Below, one piece after another: positions 35,046 through 45,000 of a stretch of DNA of 64,000 nt. The DNA is from Actinomycetes bacterium (GTDB taxonomy: Bacteria > Actinomycetota > Actinomycetes > DATJPE01): assembly GCA_035506535.1 (NCBI GenBank), contig DATJPE010000083.1, positions 51,218 to 115,217 on the forward strand. The letters run 5' to 3'. Numbering within the stretch: position 1 is the first letter of the stretch; the number at the start of each line of letters is the position of its first letter. Under the pieces are notes generated by a model. That model had not been told where the DNA came from. It worked only from the letters and a program-made list of their open reading frames with translations, and did not search any database. The position numbers and the translations under genes were made by a program.

Positions 35046-37021
35046 GCACTCCCGGCTACTTCGAGATCTACCCGGCCGCGCGGCCGCCGCTGCCCGCGGG
35101 GCTGTACGCCGCCTCGAGCCACTCCGACCTCGAGGCCACGCCGCCGCACAGCACGCAGGTGGCCATCCCCGTCGACGACACGCAGTTCTTCGTCCACCTC
35201 GTCTCCCCGCGCTACGTCATGCCGCCCGAGGAGATCCTCTCGACGTTCCCGCCGGCCACCTCGGCCGGCGACTGGCGCGAGCGGCTGCCGCAGATCGTGC
35301 TCAAGCGCCGCACGCTGCCCTGGGAGCGCAACCCCGACCCGAGCGCGGACCCCGCGACCGCACCGCCGTGGCTCGCCCTCGTCGTGCTCGCTGACGGCGA
35401 GGCGCAGCTGAGCCAGCCCGTCGACGTCGCGCAGTGCGTGACCCCGGGGGTCGACCTCGGCGACGACGCCGACGCGGCTCAGGGCGTCTACCTCGAGGTC
35501 CGGCAGAGCGTGGTGCACGCGGTGTTCCCCTGCCGCGACGAGCTGGACCTGCTCTGCCACGTCCGCAAGGTCGACCTCAGCGACACCGAGCTCGCGCTCG
35601 GCGACGACGACGGGTACCTGGCCGTCGTGCTCTCCAGCCGGCTCCCGCAGCCGGGCTTGCCGGCCAAGCAGGGCGACGACTGGGTCCCGGTGAAGTACAC
35701 CGCCTGCCTGGTCAACCTCGAGCACCAGCTGGACACCCTGCTGCCCACCGAGCCCACGCCTGCCCCCTCCTTCGACCGCACCCAGGTCCTGTCCTACGTC
35801 GAGACCGCGCTGCAGCCGCCGGCCCCCGAGGCCACCGTCGACCAGATCGCGATGGGCCTGGGCCCGGCGCAGGAGATGTCGCAGCCGGTGTCCTTCGAGG
35901 CGACCGCGCGGGCGGAGCGGGTCGAGCGACCGGAGACGGGCACGTCGCTGGCGCCGTACGCCACCGCCCGCGGCCTCGAGGTCGCCGCGTCCTCCTGGGC
36001 CACCGGGCCAACCGCCAAGGGCGTCCAGCGCTCCTCCGACCTCGAGGTCGCCGTGTCGATCAAGTCCGGCGACGCCTACCGCAACGTCACCCTGCTCGAC
36101 CCGACGTACCGCTATCCGGTGCTGGTCTCGTGGGAGTTCACGTGCACAGCGACCGGCGGCTTCGAGCGGCTGATGAACGCGCTGACGGTCGGCCTGCTCG
36201 GCACGCTCGACCCCGACCAGCCCGCGCCGCTGCCCGAGGTCGCCCCCACCGGCCACGTCGGCCTCGACCACGTCTCGCGCCGCGGCGAGCCCGACCGGGC
36301 GTGGTACCGCGGCCCGTTCAGCCCGCAGCCGACCCAGCGGGTCATGCCCACCGACGGCGTCCTGCCGCTCGCCCACGTCGGCGACCAGCTGCGCACGGTC
36401 GTCCCCGACGGGCGCGAGGACCTCTCCCGCGCCGCGCTCTTCGAGATCGGCCGGCTGCTCACCCTCTCCAAGCCCACCCTCGTCGCGGCCCTCATGGCGT
36501 GGCGCAGCGAGCTGTTCGGCGCCGCGCGGGCGCGCGAGCTCGCCGACCTCCTGGCGGGCAGCGTCGTCGCGACGGTCGGCGTGCAGGCGGTGGGCGGCCG
36601 GGCCAGCCTCGAGGGGCTGATCCGCACCCACGTTGTCGACGCCCTCGCCCAGGCGCCGCAGCTCGCACCGCGCGCGCTCGACGTGACGGCTCCGCGGGTG
36701 CCGGAGGAGCTCGCCCAGCTCCAGGCGGCCGCCGTCCTCACCGGCCTCGGCGCCGACCCCAAGCAGACGTTGCTGGCGACGAGGACGTACGGCGCCGAGG
36801 GGCTCGGCGGCGTCGGCGTTCCCGTCACCCAGGTGCCCACGGTTGCGGTGTCGCAGGACCAGCGAGCCATGGCGTCGCTGCAGCGCGCGCTGGTCGACCG
36901 GGTCCAGCAGCTGACCGTCGACGCGCTCAAGCTCGACCCCGCCGGGCAGCGGCCGCCCAGCCGGCGGCGCGACACCTTGGACCGGCTCGTCGCCGCGGCC
37001 GCGGCCCGCCGGGAGGCGTGA
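35042..37021 (+). CDS. Uncharacterised operon protein (659 residues)
   Basis: This is a soluble-looking protein with no recognised domain. The N-terminal 300 residues are rich in beta strands and Pro/Trp (STPGYFEIYPAARPPLPAG, FFVHLVSPRYVMPPEEILST, IVLKRRTLPWERNP). The C-terminal 300 become helical, ending in a basic helix (RPPSRRRDTLDRLVAAAAARR). GTG 35042 overlaps the giant-protein stop by 4 bases and has a perfect AGGAGG upstream, so it is both coupled and independently loaded. Its stop overlaps the next ATG by one base. The layout suggests a structural or scaffold role, but nothing catalytic is visible. Confidence 0.8.
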   Translation: MSTPGYFEIYPAARPPLPAGLYAASSHSDLEATPPHSTQVAIPVDDTQFFVHLVSPRYVMPPEEILSTFPPATSAGDWRERLPQIVLKRRTLPWERNPDPSADPATAPPWLALVVLADGEAQLSQPVDVAQCVTPGVDLGDDADAAQGVYLEVRQSVVHAVFPCRDELDLLCHVRKVDLSDTELALGDDDGYLAVVLSSRLPQPGLPAKQGDDWVPVKYTACLVNLEHQLDTLLPTEPTPAPSFDRTQVLSYVETALQPPAPEATVDQIAMGLGPAQEMSQPVSFEATARAERVERPETGTSLAPYATARGLEVAASSWATGPTAKGVQRSSDLEVAVSIKSGDAYRNVTLLDPTYRYPVLVSWEFTCTATGGFERLMNALTVGLLGTLDPDQPAPLPEVAPTGHVGLDHVSRRGEPDRAWYRGPFSPQPTQRVMPTDGVLPLAHVGDQLRTVVPDGREDLSRAALFEIGRLLTLSKPTLVAALMAWRSELFGAARARELADLLAGSVVATVGVQAVGGRASLEGLIRTHVVDALAQAPQLAPRALDVTAPRVPEELAQLQAAAVLTGLGADPKQTLLATRTYGAEGLGGVGVPVTQVPTVAVSQDQRAMASLQRALVDRVQQLTVDALKLDPAGQRPPSRRRDTLDRLVAAAAARREA

Positions 37022-38055
37022 TGGAGATCCAGGCGGAGGTCTACTTCCAGGCCCTGCGCGCCAGCGCGGGCACGCTCGTGCAGACCATCGGTCAGCTGCC
37101 GCCCGACGGCGGCGTCGAGGACCACGTGCGCCCGGACGGCGTCGTGCCGGCGGACATCGTGCGGGCGCTCGCCCACCTGCGCCTGCTCGAGGGGCTGCCG
37201 TTCTCCTACCTCGTCCCGGACGCCGAGCTGCTGCCGACCGAGACCATTCGCTTCTTCTACCTCGACCGCAACGCCACCGACGCCCTCGTCGAGGGAGCGC
37301 TCAGCGTCGGGACGGTCAACGCCGCCGACCGGGCGCAGCTGGCCGAGCTGTACGCGGTCGTCCGCGACGAGGTGGACGCCGCCGAGCGCCTGGTCCGGAT
37401 GAAGGACTCCGACGCCCCCGAGGTCGACGCGCTCGGCCGCCCGATCGGCGCCGGCGGCCTGATCACCGGCTTCCTGCTGCGCTCGCGCCTGGTCTCGGGC
37501 TGGCCCGGCCTGCACGTACGCGCGTACTCCACCGACACCCGGCCCGACGACGAGACCACCCCGGACATGGACACCAGTCCGGACCGGGTACGGCTGCTGC
37601 GGATGGAGCGGCTCGCCCCCGCCGTGCTGCTCGTGCTCTTCGACGGGGTGCCCGCCGTCGTGCACATCGAGGAGCCGCGCTCGGGCATCCAGTTCGGCGT
37701 CCGGCTCGTCGAGCTCACTGACCCGACCCAGCAGACCGCCGTCGTGACCGTGCGCGACGTCACCGCTCCCAACAACCCGCCCCCGGCCCAGACGGTGCCG
37801 GTGCCGTTCCGCGCCGGATCCCCGGGTGTCATCAACATGCGGGCGCTCAACGACGCCCTGGTTGCGATCCCGACCGCCCACATGGGCGCGACGGTGGACG
37901 CGGCCGAGTTCGCGATCGAGATGCTGCGCTTCCCGTTGCGCCAGGTCTTCGGCGACACCGCGGTCGCACCAGGCTCGGACGCCTTCACCCCCACCCTCGA
38001 CGTCACGCAGCTGCGCCGGCGTTTCGACCTCGCCGACCGCGTGCTGGGGGAGTGA
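37021..38055 (+). CDS. Uncharacterised operon protein (344 residues)
   Basis: No signal peptide, membrane segment or familiar catalytic motif is visible. The N-terminal third is helical (EIQAEVYFQALRASAGTLVQTI, then DIVRALAHLRLLEGLPFSYLV). The middle contains LITGFLLRSRLVSGWPGLHV and LAPAVLLVLFDGVPAVVHIEE. The end is rich in Arg/Phe (FAIEMLRFPLRQVFGD, then LRRRFDLADRVLGE). The ATG lies within the TGATG overlap with the preceding gene, indicating coupled translation. The next gene starts 7 bases after the stop. Interaction with the neighbouring large proteins is inferred from gene order only. Confidence 0.8.
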   Translation: MEIQAEVYFQALRASAGTLVQTIGQLPPDGGVEDHVRPDGVVPADIVRALAHLRLLEGLPFSYLVPDAELLPTETIRFFYLDRNATDALVEGALSVGTVNAADRAQLAELYAVVRDEVDAAERLVRMKDSDAPEVDALGRPIGAGGLITGFLLRSRLVSGWPGLHVRAYSTDTRPDDETTPDMDTSPDRVRLLRMERLAPAVLLVLFDGVPAVVHIEEPRSGIQFGVRLVELTDPTQQTAVVTVRDVTAPNNPPPAQTVPVPFRAGSPGVINMRALNDALVAIPTAHMGATVDAAEFAIEMLRFPLRQVFGDTAVAPGSDAFTPTLDVTQLRRRFDLADRVLGE

Positions 38056-38062
38056 GGCCGCC

Positions 38063-41000
38063 GTGGACGTGACCAGCGACCAGATCCTCAAGGCCGCCCT
38101 GACCCCGCGCTGGGCCGCCCTGTCCCAGATCGGCGGCGGCTCCGCCGACCTGGCGAACTTCGACCCGGGGCTGGTCCGCGAGCCGCGGCTGCTCGTCCCG
38201 GTCGACGTCCAGGCGCTCGTCGTGCGCGCAGGTGTCAACGACCAGGACCCGATGCTGCGCCTGCCCTTCCGCGACGACGCCGACTCCTTCCCGCCACTGG
38301 ACGTGCACGACGCGGGGCTCCCGCGCGAGGCCGGCGTCCACCTGCTCTGGTCGGTGCCGTCCGCGCTCGGCCAGGGCACCCTGGAGGACGACCCCGCCGC
38401 GCCGGGTGACGCCACGCGCCGGCGCCTGGTGCTCCCGGCGCTGCCGGACAGGTGGGTGGTGCTGCGCCTGGCGGTCCCCGCCGGCGCCGGGGACCCGCTG
38501 GTCCGTGGGTGGGTCGTCGAGGCCGACGCCGCCACCGTCACCCCGCTCGCGGACTGGCCCAGCGTCACGACCAGCACGGTCAGCCTCGGCACGGCCGTCG
38601 ACCCCGCCCAGCTGACCGCCCACACCGGCGGCACCGGCTGGGCGCAGTGCTACGACGCGGCCGCCGGGCGGCTGTCCCTGCACGACCCGCTCGACGACCT
38701 GGCCGGGGTCAGCCTCGAGGGCGACGCGATCAGCTACGTCGTCGCCGGCTGGTGGTCGGCCAGCGCCGCCGACCCGCTGGACGGGGTCGGCACCGAGGCG
38801 GCGTACGTCGCGCGCCTCGCCTCGCTCGGCTGGGCCGACCCCGACCACCCCAGCACGAACGCCGCGCAGGTCGCGGATGCGGCTGAACGCCACCGCGCCG
38901 CCCGCGCCTTCGGCTACACCGACGCCACCCGCTTCACCCAGCCGGCGGCGGAGCCGGCCCCGGCCGGGGCGGCGGCCGGTCAGGCGGGCGTCGCGCCGGG
39001 TACTGGCTCGGGCTACGTCGCGCCCGCCGCGCGCGCCGTACGGCCGGAGTTCAGCGGCTTCCTGCACGACGCCGTCACGGCCGCGTCCTTCCCGTCGGCG
39101 CCCACCCGCCAGACGCTGCTGCACGGCCGCCTGCACGGCGTGCCGCTGTCCGGTGCCGTGGCGCCGGACAGCCGGCCGGCCGCGCAGGGCCTGCGCGTGG
39201 TGCTCGGCTCCACCACGCCGGATCTGGCCGCGGTGCTGTCGGTCGCCGGCGCGGGCCTGGGCGGGGCCGACGAGGACGCCCGGCGCGCGGCCGAGCGTCT
39301 GCTCGAGGCCTTCGCCGCCGGTCAGCTGATGAACCTCGGCGACAGCACGGTGTGGGCGGACATCGACGACTACGAGCACGCGCACGGCTTCGGGTCGCTG
39401 CCTGGCGGCACGGAGGGCGTCGACCGCTACGTCGACAAGGCGGGCCCGCCGGTCGACCCGGGGTCGGGCTTCCGGGCCGGTACGGCGCCCGCACCCGAGG
39501 GTGACGCGGTGCGCGCGCGTCGGGTCTTCGTGCCCGAGTCCAGCGTGCTCTGGAGCGCGACCCAGCGCCCGGCGACGTCCTCCCTCGTCGACGCCCGGCG
39601 CGCACCCTCCCTCGACGGGCGGCTCGGCTCGGTCCCGCCGCCTGCTCCGGCGCAGGTGCGCGAGGTCGTGCGGCCCGCCCCCCGGTGGAGCTACCCCGCC
39701 TCGCCGGTGCTCGGCGTCGCCGGGGGCGGGCGCACGCTCTCGGCGGTGGAGCGCGAGGAAGCCGACGGGGCCCTCGTGTGCCGCCTCGCCGACCAGACCT
39801 CCAAGGGCCACCTCGGCGTGCTCGCGGCGCAGGAGCTGCTCGCCACCATCGGCAGCGCCGCCGTCCCCCCGGAGGTGCTCGACCTTGCCCGTGAGGCGCT
39901 GGCCGAGGACCCGTACCTGTCCGCGTGGCGGGCCAGGCTCGCCGCCGGCAAGGGGTTCGCGTCGGGCCTGGCCCGGTCGCGCTTCGTCGCCGAGGCGGCG
40001 GTCTCCTACGCCTACTACGCCGCGGACGACGCCCGCCTGCAGCGCTGGAGCGGTGCCCCCGTCTCCTCGGCGTACGCCCGCCAGCGGGCGACCGAGGGGC
40101 TGCTTCGCCTGTCGCTCTCGGACGGGACCTGGGCCCACCCCGAGGGGGTCAGCCTCTGGGGCCAGCCGTGGCGACCGCTCTTCTGCGACTGGGAGGCCCG
40201 CCTCGACCTCGGGGGACTGACCGGCTGGCAGCTGGTCGGCACCGACAACGACCCGACCGGGGACCCGTCGCCGACCACCCCCGACACCGTGGTCTTCTGC
40301 GGGCGCAGCCCGCTCGTCACCGGCGCCGCCGGCACCCTCGCCAACGGGATCAACCGCTGGCTGGACGACGAGCGGGCCCGCGACCTCGGCGGCCACGGCC
40401 TCGCCGACCCGCAGACCGAGGCCGCGCTCGCGGCGCTCTCGGACACCCTGGCCCATCTCGACCTCCTCTCCGTCGCGATGGACGGGATCCGCGAGCAGCT
40501 GCTCGGGCTGGCCTACGACCGGGGCCTGGTCCGTCTCGACAGCGACACCTCCGACGACGGGACCCGCCGGGCGAGCGCGGTCGCGCTCCCGCGCCTGCTC
40601 GAGGCCGGCCGGCTGACGCTGAGCTCCGCACGCCTGGTCGACGCCTTCGGACGTACCCTCGACCTCCCGCTCGACGCTCTGCTGGTGCCCGCCCGGGTGA
40701 GCGAGGACGCGCTGGGCGAGATGCGGCTGCGGCCGCGGCTGACCGCGCCCGCCCGCTGGCGCTTCGACCTCGTCGACGCGACCTCGACGTCGGTGGACGC
40801 CGCGCTGGCCTGCGTGGACCAGGCCGACGCCTCGCGCCAGGTGAGCCCGATCGCCGGCTACCTGCTGCCCGACCACATGGACGAGTCGCTCGAGGTGTTC
40901 TCCGGTGACGGCAAGCCGCTCGGCGAGCTGTCGCACGACCCGTTCTCCGACGCGGTGCAGTGGGAGATCGCGCCGGGGCGCGAGGACGTCGCCCCCGGCG

Positions 41001-41935
41001 CCGGACCGACCGACGACCCCGACGCCACCCACCACCGGGTCGGCTGGATCGCCGCCGGGCTCGTCGCCGCCGACGCCGCCGAGCGGCAGGGGACGCCCGA
41101 CCGGCCGGAGACCGAGTCCGCGCTGTCGGCGATGCTGCGCGCGATCGACACGACGCTGTGGACCGTCGACCCGTTCGGCTCGCTGGGCACCGAGCACATC
41201 GCCGGCCTCGTCGGGCGCCCGATCGCGGTGGTCACCGCGCGCCTGGCCCTCGACGTCCACTCCGACGTCGACGAGCTGGTCTATGTCGACGGCGTGACGG
41301 CCCAGGACCGCCAGGCGGCGTACGACGCGTTGGCGCAGCTGGCGATCCAGGTCAAGCTCGGCGACGTCACCCGCGCCGACGACTCCCTGCTCGGCTACTT
41401 CGTCGACGACGACTTCAGCCGCTTCCACCTGGTCGACCGGGTGGTCGCCGAGGAGGCGCTGGCGAGCGGGCGCTGCCGCGGCGTGCTCGACCTCGCCGAC
41501 CCGGACCCGACCGCTGCCGACCCGATCACCCACCCCTACGTCGACCCGACCGGCTCGATCGTGGTCCACCCGGGGCAGACCGTGCGGCTCACCCTGCTCA
41601 TGCACCCGGGCGGGAAGGTCTACCTCACCACCGGGATCCTGCCGCGCACCGCGAAGGCGCTCGCGCGCGACTGGGTCAACCCCGGCCTGTCGGTCCTCGC
41701 CCCGTCGCTGCGGGTCGGGCCGCTGCTCATCGACGCGGACAAGGTCCGGCTGCCGAAGGTCGCGTCCTTCCCGGTCGCGCAGCTGTTCACCCGTCGGGAC
41801 ACCCCGACGACGTGGAAGGACGACCCGATCCTCGCCGCCACCCAGAACGCGCTGCTGCCCGACCAGGAGCCGGTCGTGCAGGAGGGCTGGGTGCGCATCG
41901 ACCCGAACCCGCCCGCGCAGGGGAGCGGCTCATGA
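38063..41935 (+). CDS. Uncharacterised large operon protein (1290 residues)
   Basis: This protein has no signal peptide, transmembrane helix or recognised enzyme motif. It starts VDVTSDQILKAALTPRWAAL, has a Pro/Ala-rich linker near 300 (AAEPAPAGAAAGQAGVAPG), a helical centre (GFASGLARSRFVAEAAVSY, AAALAALSDTLAHLDLLSVAM) and a beta-rich C-terminal third containing HPYVDPTGSIVVHPGQTV and PSLRVGPLLIDADKVRLPKV. It is low in Cys and rich in Asp and Ala, like its neighbours. GTG 38063 is the first start after the upstream stop, 7 bases away. A 26-codon frame overlaps its stop by 4 bases. Function is unknown. Confidence 0.8.
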   Translation: MDVTSDQILKAALTPRWAALSQIGGGSADLANFDPGLVREPRLLVPVDVQALVVRAGVNDQDPMLRLPFRDDADSFPPLDVHDAGLPREAGVHLLWSVPSALGQGTLEDDPAAPGDATRRRLVLPALPDRWVVLRLAVPAGAGDPLVRGWVVEADAATVTPLADWPSVTTSTVSLGTAVDPAQLTAHTGGTGWAQCYDAAAGRLSLHDPLDDLAGVSLEGDAISYVVAGWWSASAADPLDGVGTEAAYVARLASLGWADPDHPSTNAAQVADAAERHRAARAFGYTDATRFTQPAAEPAPAGAAAGQAGVAPGTGSGYVAPAARAVRPEFSGFLHDAVTAASFPSAPTRQTLLHGRLHGVPLSGAVAPDSRPAAQGLRVVLGSTTPDLAAVLSVAGAGLGGADEDARRAAERLLEAFAAGQLMNLGDSTVWADIDDYEHAHGFGSLPGGTEGVDRYVDKAGPPVDPGSGFRAGTAPAPEGDAVRARRVFVPESSVLWSATQRPATSSLVDARRAPSLDGRLGSVPPPAPAQVREVVRPAPRWSYPASPVLGVAGGGRTLSAVEREEADGALVCRLADQTSKGHLGVLAAQELLATIGSAAVPPEVLDLAREALAEDPYLSAWRARLAAGKGFASGLARSRFVAEAAVSYAYYAADDARLQRWSGAPVSSAYARQRATEGLLRLSLSDGTWAHPEGVSLWGQPWRPLFCDWEARLDLGGLTGWQLVGTDNDPTGDPSPTTPDTVVFCGRSPLVTGAAGTLANGINRWLDDERARDLGGHGLADPQTEAALAALSDTLAHLDLLSVAMDGIREQLLGLAYDRGLVRLDSDTSDDGTRRASAVALPRLLEAGRLTLSSARLVDAFGRTLDLPLDALLVPARVSEDALGEMRLRPRLTAPARWRFDLVDATSTSVDAALACVDQADASRQVSPIAGYLLPDHMDESLEVFSGDGKPLGELSHDPFSDAVQWEIAPGREDVAPGAGPTDDPDATHHRVGWIAAGLVAADAAERQGTPDRPETESALSAMLRAIDTTLWTVDPFGSLGTEHIAGLVGRPIAVVTARLALDVHSDVDELVYVDGVTAQDRQAAYDALAQLAIQVKLGDVTRADDSLLGYFVDDDFSRFHLVDRVVAEEALASGRCRGVLDLADPDPTAADPITHPYVDPTGSIVVHPGQTVRLTLLMHPGGKVYLTTGILPRTAKALARDWVNPGLSVLAPSLRVGPLLIDADKVRLPKVASFPVAQLFTRRDTPTTWKDDPILAATQNALLPDQEPVVQEGWVRIDPNPPAQGSGS

Positions 41936-42012
41936 GCGACGCGTGCGGAGCGAGTCGATGTGATGGATGGGCTTCGCCGGCCGGACCGAACGACGAGAGG
42001 GCAGGCCGATGA
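41932..42012 (+). CDS. 26-residue mini-gene linked to both neighbours
   Basis: ATG 41932 overlaps the stop of the 1290-residue gene as ATGA. The frame runs 26 codons (starting MSDACGASRCDGWASPAG) and ends in a TGA that overlaps the next gene's ATG (42009), again as ATGA. Such exact overlaps at both ends are unlikely by chance and fit termination-reinitiation through the short frame. The peptide has two Cys (positions 5 and 10). It could be a functional micropeptide or just a bridge that sets the expression ratio. A GAGAGGGCAGG stretch before 42009 may also load ribosomes directly. Confidence 0.5.
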   Translation: MSDACGASRCDGWASPAGPNDERAGR

Positions 42013-45000
42013 GCCGCTACGACTGGCCGGCGCCGCCCAGGAGCCGCGACGACCAGGCCGGCCGGGCGCGTTTCACCTCGCGGTTCCTCCCGTCCGCCGA
42101 CCCGACCCGGACCGCACCGCCCGCTCCGCCGCCGGCCGCGGGAGCCGCGTCGGTCGGCCCGGCCGGTCTCGCCCCCGCCGGCACGACCGACCTCTGGCTG
42201 CCGATCGGGCCGTCGGTGATGGTGCGGGGGCAGGCCAGCGGCGACCCCAACGTCGCCGGCCGCATCCGCGACCTCGCGGTGGAGCCCGGCCACGGCCTGC
42301 GGGCGTACGCCGGCAGCGGGTCGGGCGGCGTGTGGTTCACCGGCGACGCGGGCGCGTCGTGGCGGCCGCTGGACGAGTGGGCGACCTCGACCGGCGTCAC
42401 GGGCCGGCTCGCCAACGCGATGGCCACCGGCGCGCTCTACGTGCGTTTCGGCGCGGCGGCCGACGGCAGTGCCGACGAGGTGTGGGTCGGCACCGGCGAG
42501 GGAGGCCTCTGGCGAGACGGCAGGCCGTCGGCCTTGTACCCGAACAACGGCGGCGCGCTGCCGGGCGGCGAGGTCCGCGGTATCGGCTTCCTGCACGCGA
42601 CCGGACCCGCGACCGGACCCGCGACCGGTTCGGCCTGGACGCACGTCCTCGACGGCGTCGTCGACATCTCGCCGAACCCGTTGAGCGGCCAAGTGATCCT
42701 GCGGATCAGCGGCGACCCGGCGAACTCCGACCTGAGCAAGCCGCTGCAGCTGGCGGCGGCGACCAGCAACGGCCTGTACGTCCTGCCGGCCGGTGGTTCC
42801 TGGACCCAGCAGGCCGGCTGGACCGCGGGCACGCCGCTCGACGTGGTCCTCACCCGGGCGAGCGCGAACACCCTGCGGATCTGGGTCGCGGTGGCGGGTG
42901 GCCTCTATGTCGCGGAGTTCTCCGGCGCCCCTGGGACGCCGATCAGCGGGTCGCTGACGTTCACGCCGGTCCCGCTGCCCGGGCCGACCCCCGCGCCCAC
43001 CGGCACCTCCGCCGGGCAGACCATCCCGCTCGGCAACGTCCAGCTCGCCGCGTCGGCGGACGGGAAGGTGCTGTACGTGCTCGCGCGGCGCTTCGCACGT
43101 ACCGGCAAGGACGCCGACAAGATGGACCCCGCGCAGCTGTGGTCGGTGGACGCGACGGCGGCGACGGACAAGCTGGGGAGCGCGGCGACCGCTGTGTCCG
43201 GGTTGCCGAGCGACCTGTTCGGGGCCAGCCGCGACGGGGACCAGTCCGGCTATGACATGGCGATCGCCGTGCACCCGGACGAGGCCAGCCGGGTGTACGT
43301 CGGCGGGTCGGGCGCGACGTACTCGGGGCAGTGGAACGCCGCGCTGTATCGCTGCGAGATCTCCGGAACCACGGCGACGCCGACGCGTATCGGGTCCGGC
43401 GTCCACGCCGACGTGCACGCGATCCGCCTCGGCGAGGTGGTGACGCCCGGCACGAAGCGCTCGGTCTGGGTCGGGTGCGACGGCGGGCTGTTCCGCTCCG
43501 ACGCCGACGGCGACGCGGACTCCTTCACCGCGGTCAACGACGGGCTGGCCGTGCTGGAGCCGGGATTCGTGGCGAGCCACCCGACCAACCCGGGCATCGT
43601 CGTGGCGGGCTTCCAGGACAACGGCACCGCGCTGCGGGTGGGCGACACTGTGTGGCGGCAGACGTTCCGCGGCGACGGCGGCGGCGTCACGTGGGACCCG
43701 GCCGGCACTCGCTACATGCGGCAGTACATCCACGCCGACTGGAGCAGCAGCACGAAGGGCGCGGTCGCCCCGGTGCTGCGCCGCGGCGCGTGGACGAAGA
43801 CGGGGTCCACGCTGGTGACGTCGGAGTCGCTGGAGGACGGGGCGTCGCAGTTCTACTCGGGCGCGGACAGCGTCGTTCACGGTGGTCTCACCCACTTCGC
43901 GATGGGTACCGACCGGGTCTGGTACACCACCGACTGGGGCGGGTCGTGGGTGACGCTGCCGAGCGCGACCGACCCACGGGCCCACGACCGCCCGGACCTC
44001 AAGCAGGACGTGTACAACCCCAGCGTCCCGTTGGACGCCAACAAGGCCCCGGCGCCGACGTACGCCGACACCGTCGGATCGACCGACTCGTGCAGCAGCA
44101 CGTACACCGGCGACGCCTACACCGGGACCGGCCTGCTGGCGGTGCGGTTCGCGACGCCGCCGGACAGCGGCGGGACGCACACGCTGCGGGTGCTGGCGCT
44201 CTATCCCCAGGGGCTGGGCTGGTACACGGGGACACGGGCGACATCGGCGACGGGTGCGTTCTCGTGGGCCAAGCCCTCTCCGTCCACGCCGCTGATCCAG
44301 CAGGTGTTCCGCGAGCCGGCGGCGGCCGACGCCGCCGCGATGGCGGCCGGTGGCCCGCTGACGTCGCTGCCGCCGGGCAACGGGGTGAGCGACCTCGCCG
44401 TGCACGACGCCGGGCGCGGGGCGCTCGGCTCCTGCTATGTGGCGACGACCGGGGGCGCCGACGCCGCGCACGACACGTTGTGGTTCTTCGACGGCGACGG
44501 CACGTGGTGGGCCTGCGGGGTGACGAGGGTGATCGCCGGCCGTACGTCGTGGACGGGCTCGCCGTCGAGCGCGCCGGCGCTGGCCGTCGAGGTCGACCCC
44601 ACGGACAGCTCGACGGTCTATGTCGGCACCAGCGTCGGCGTGCTGCGCGGGCGGCTCACGATCGGGTCGAGCGGCGGGAACCCGACGTACTCATGGGCCT
44701 GGGAGCGGATCACCAACGGCCTGCCCGAGTGCGCGGTGCAGGACCTGTCGGTGTTCGCCTCCGGTGGGGTGCGCCTGCTGCGGGCGGCGCTGCAGGCGCG
44801 CGGTATCTACGAGCTGGACCTGAGCGGGCCGGCGGTGCCGCTGACGTACCTGCGGCTGTATCCCTCGGACACCCGTCGCGTGCTGCCGAGCGTGGTCAAC
44901 GGGGACCTGCTGAGCGGCGAGCCCGGCTCGGCGCACTGGGACGAGAGCCCCGACGTCGTGGTGGACACCTCGGGCACGACGTGGTCCGCCCCGCCGTCGG

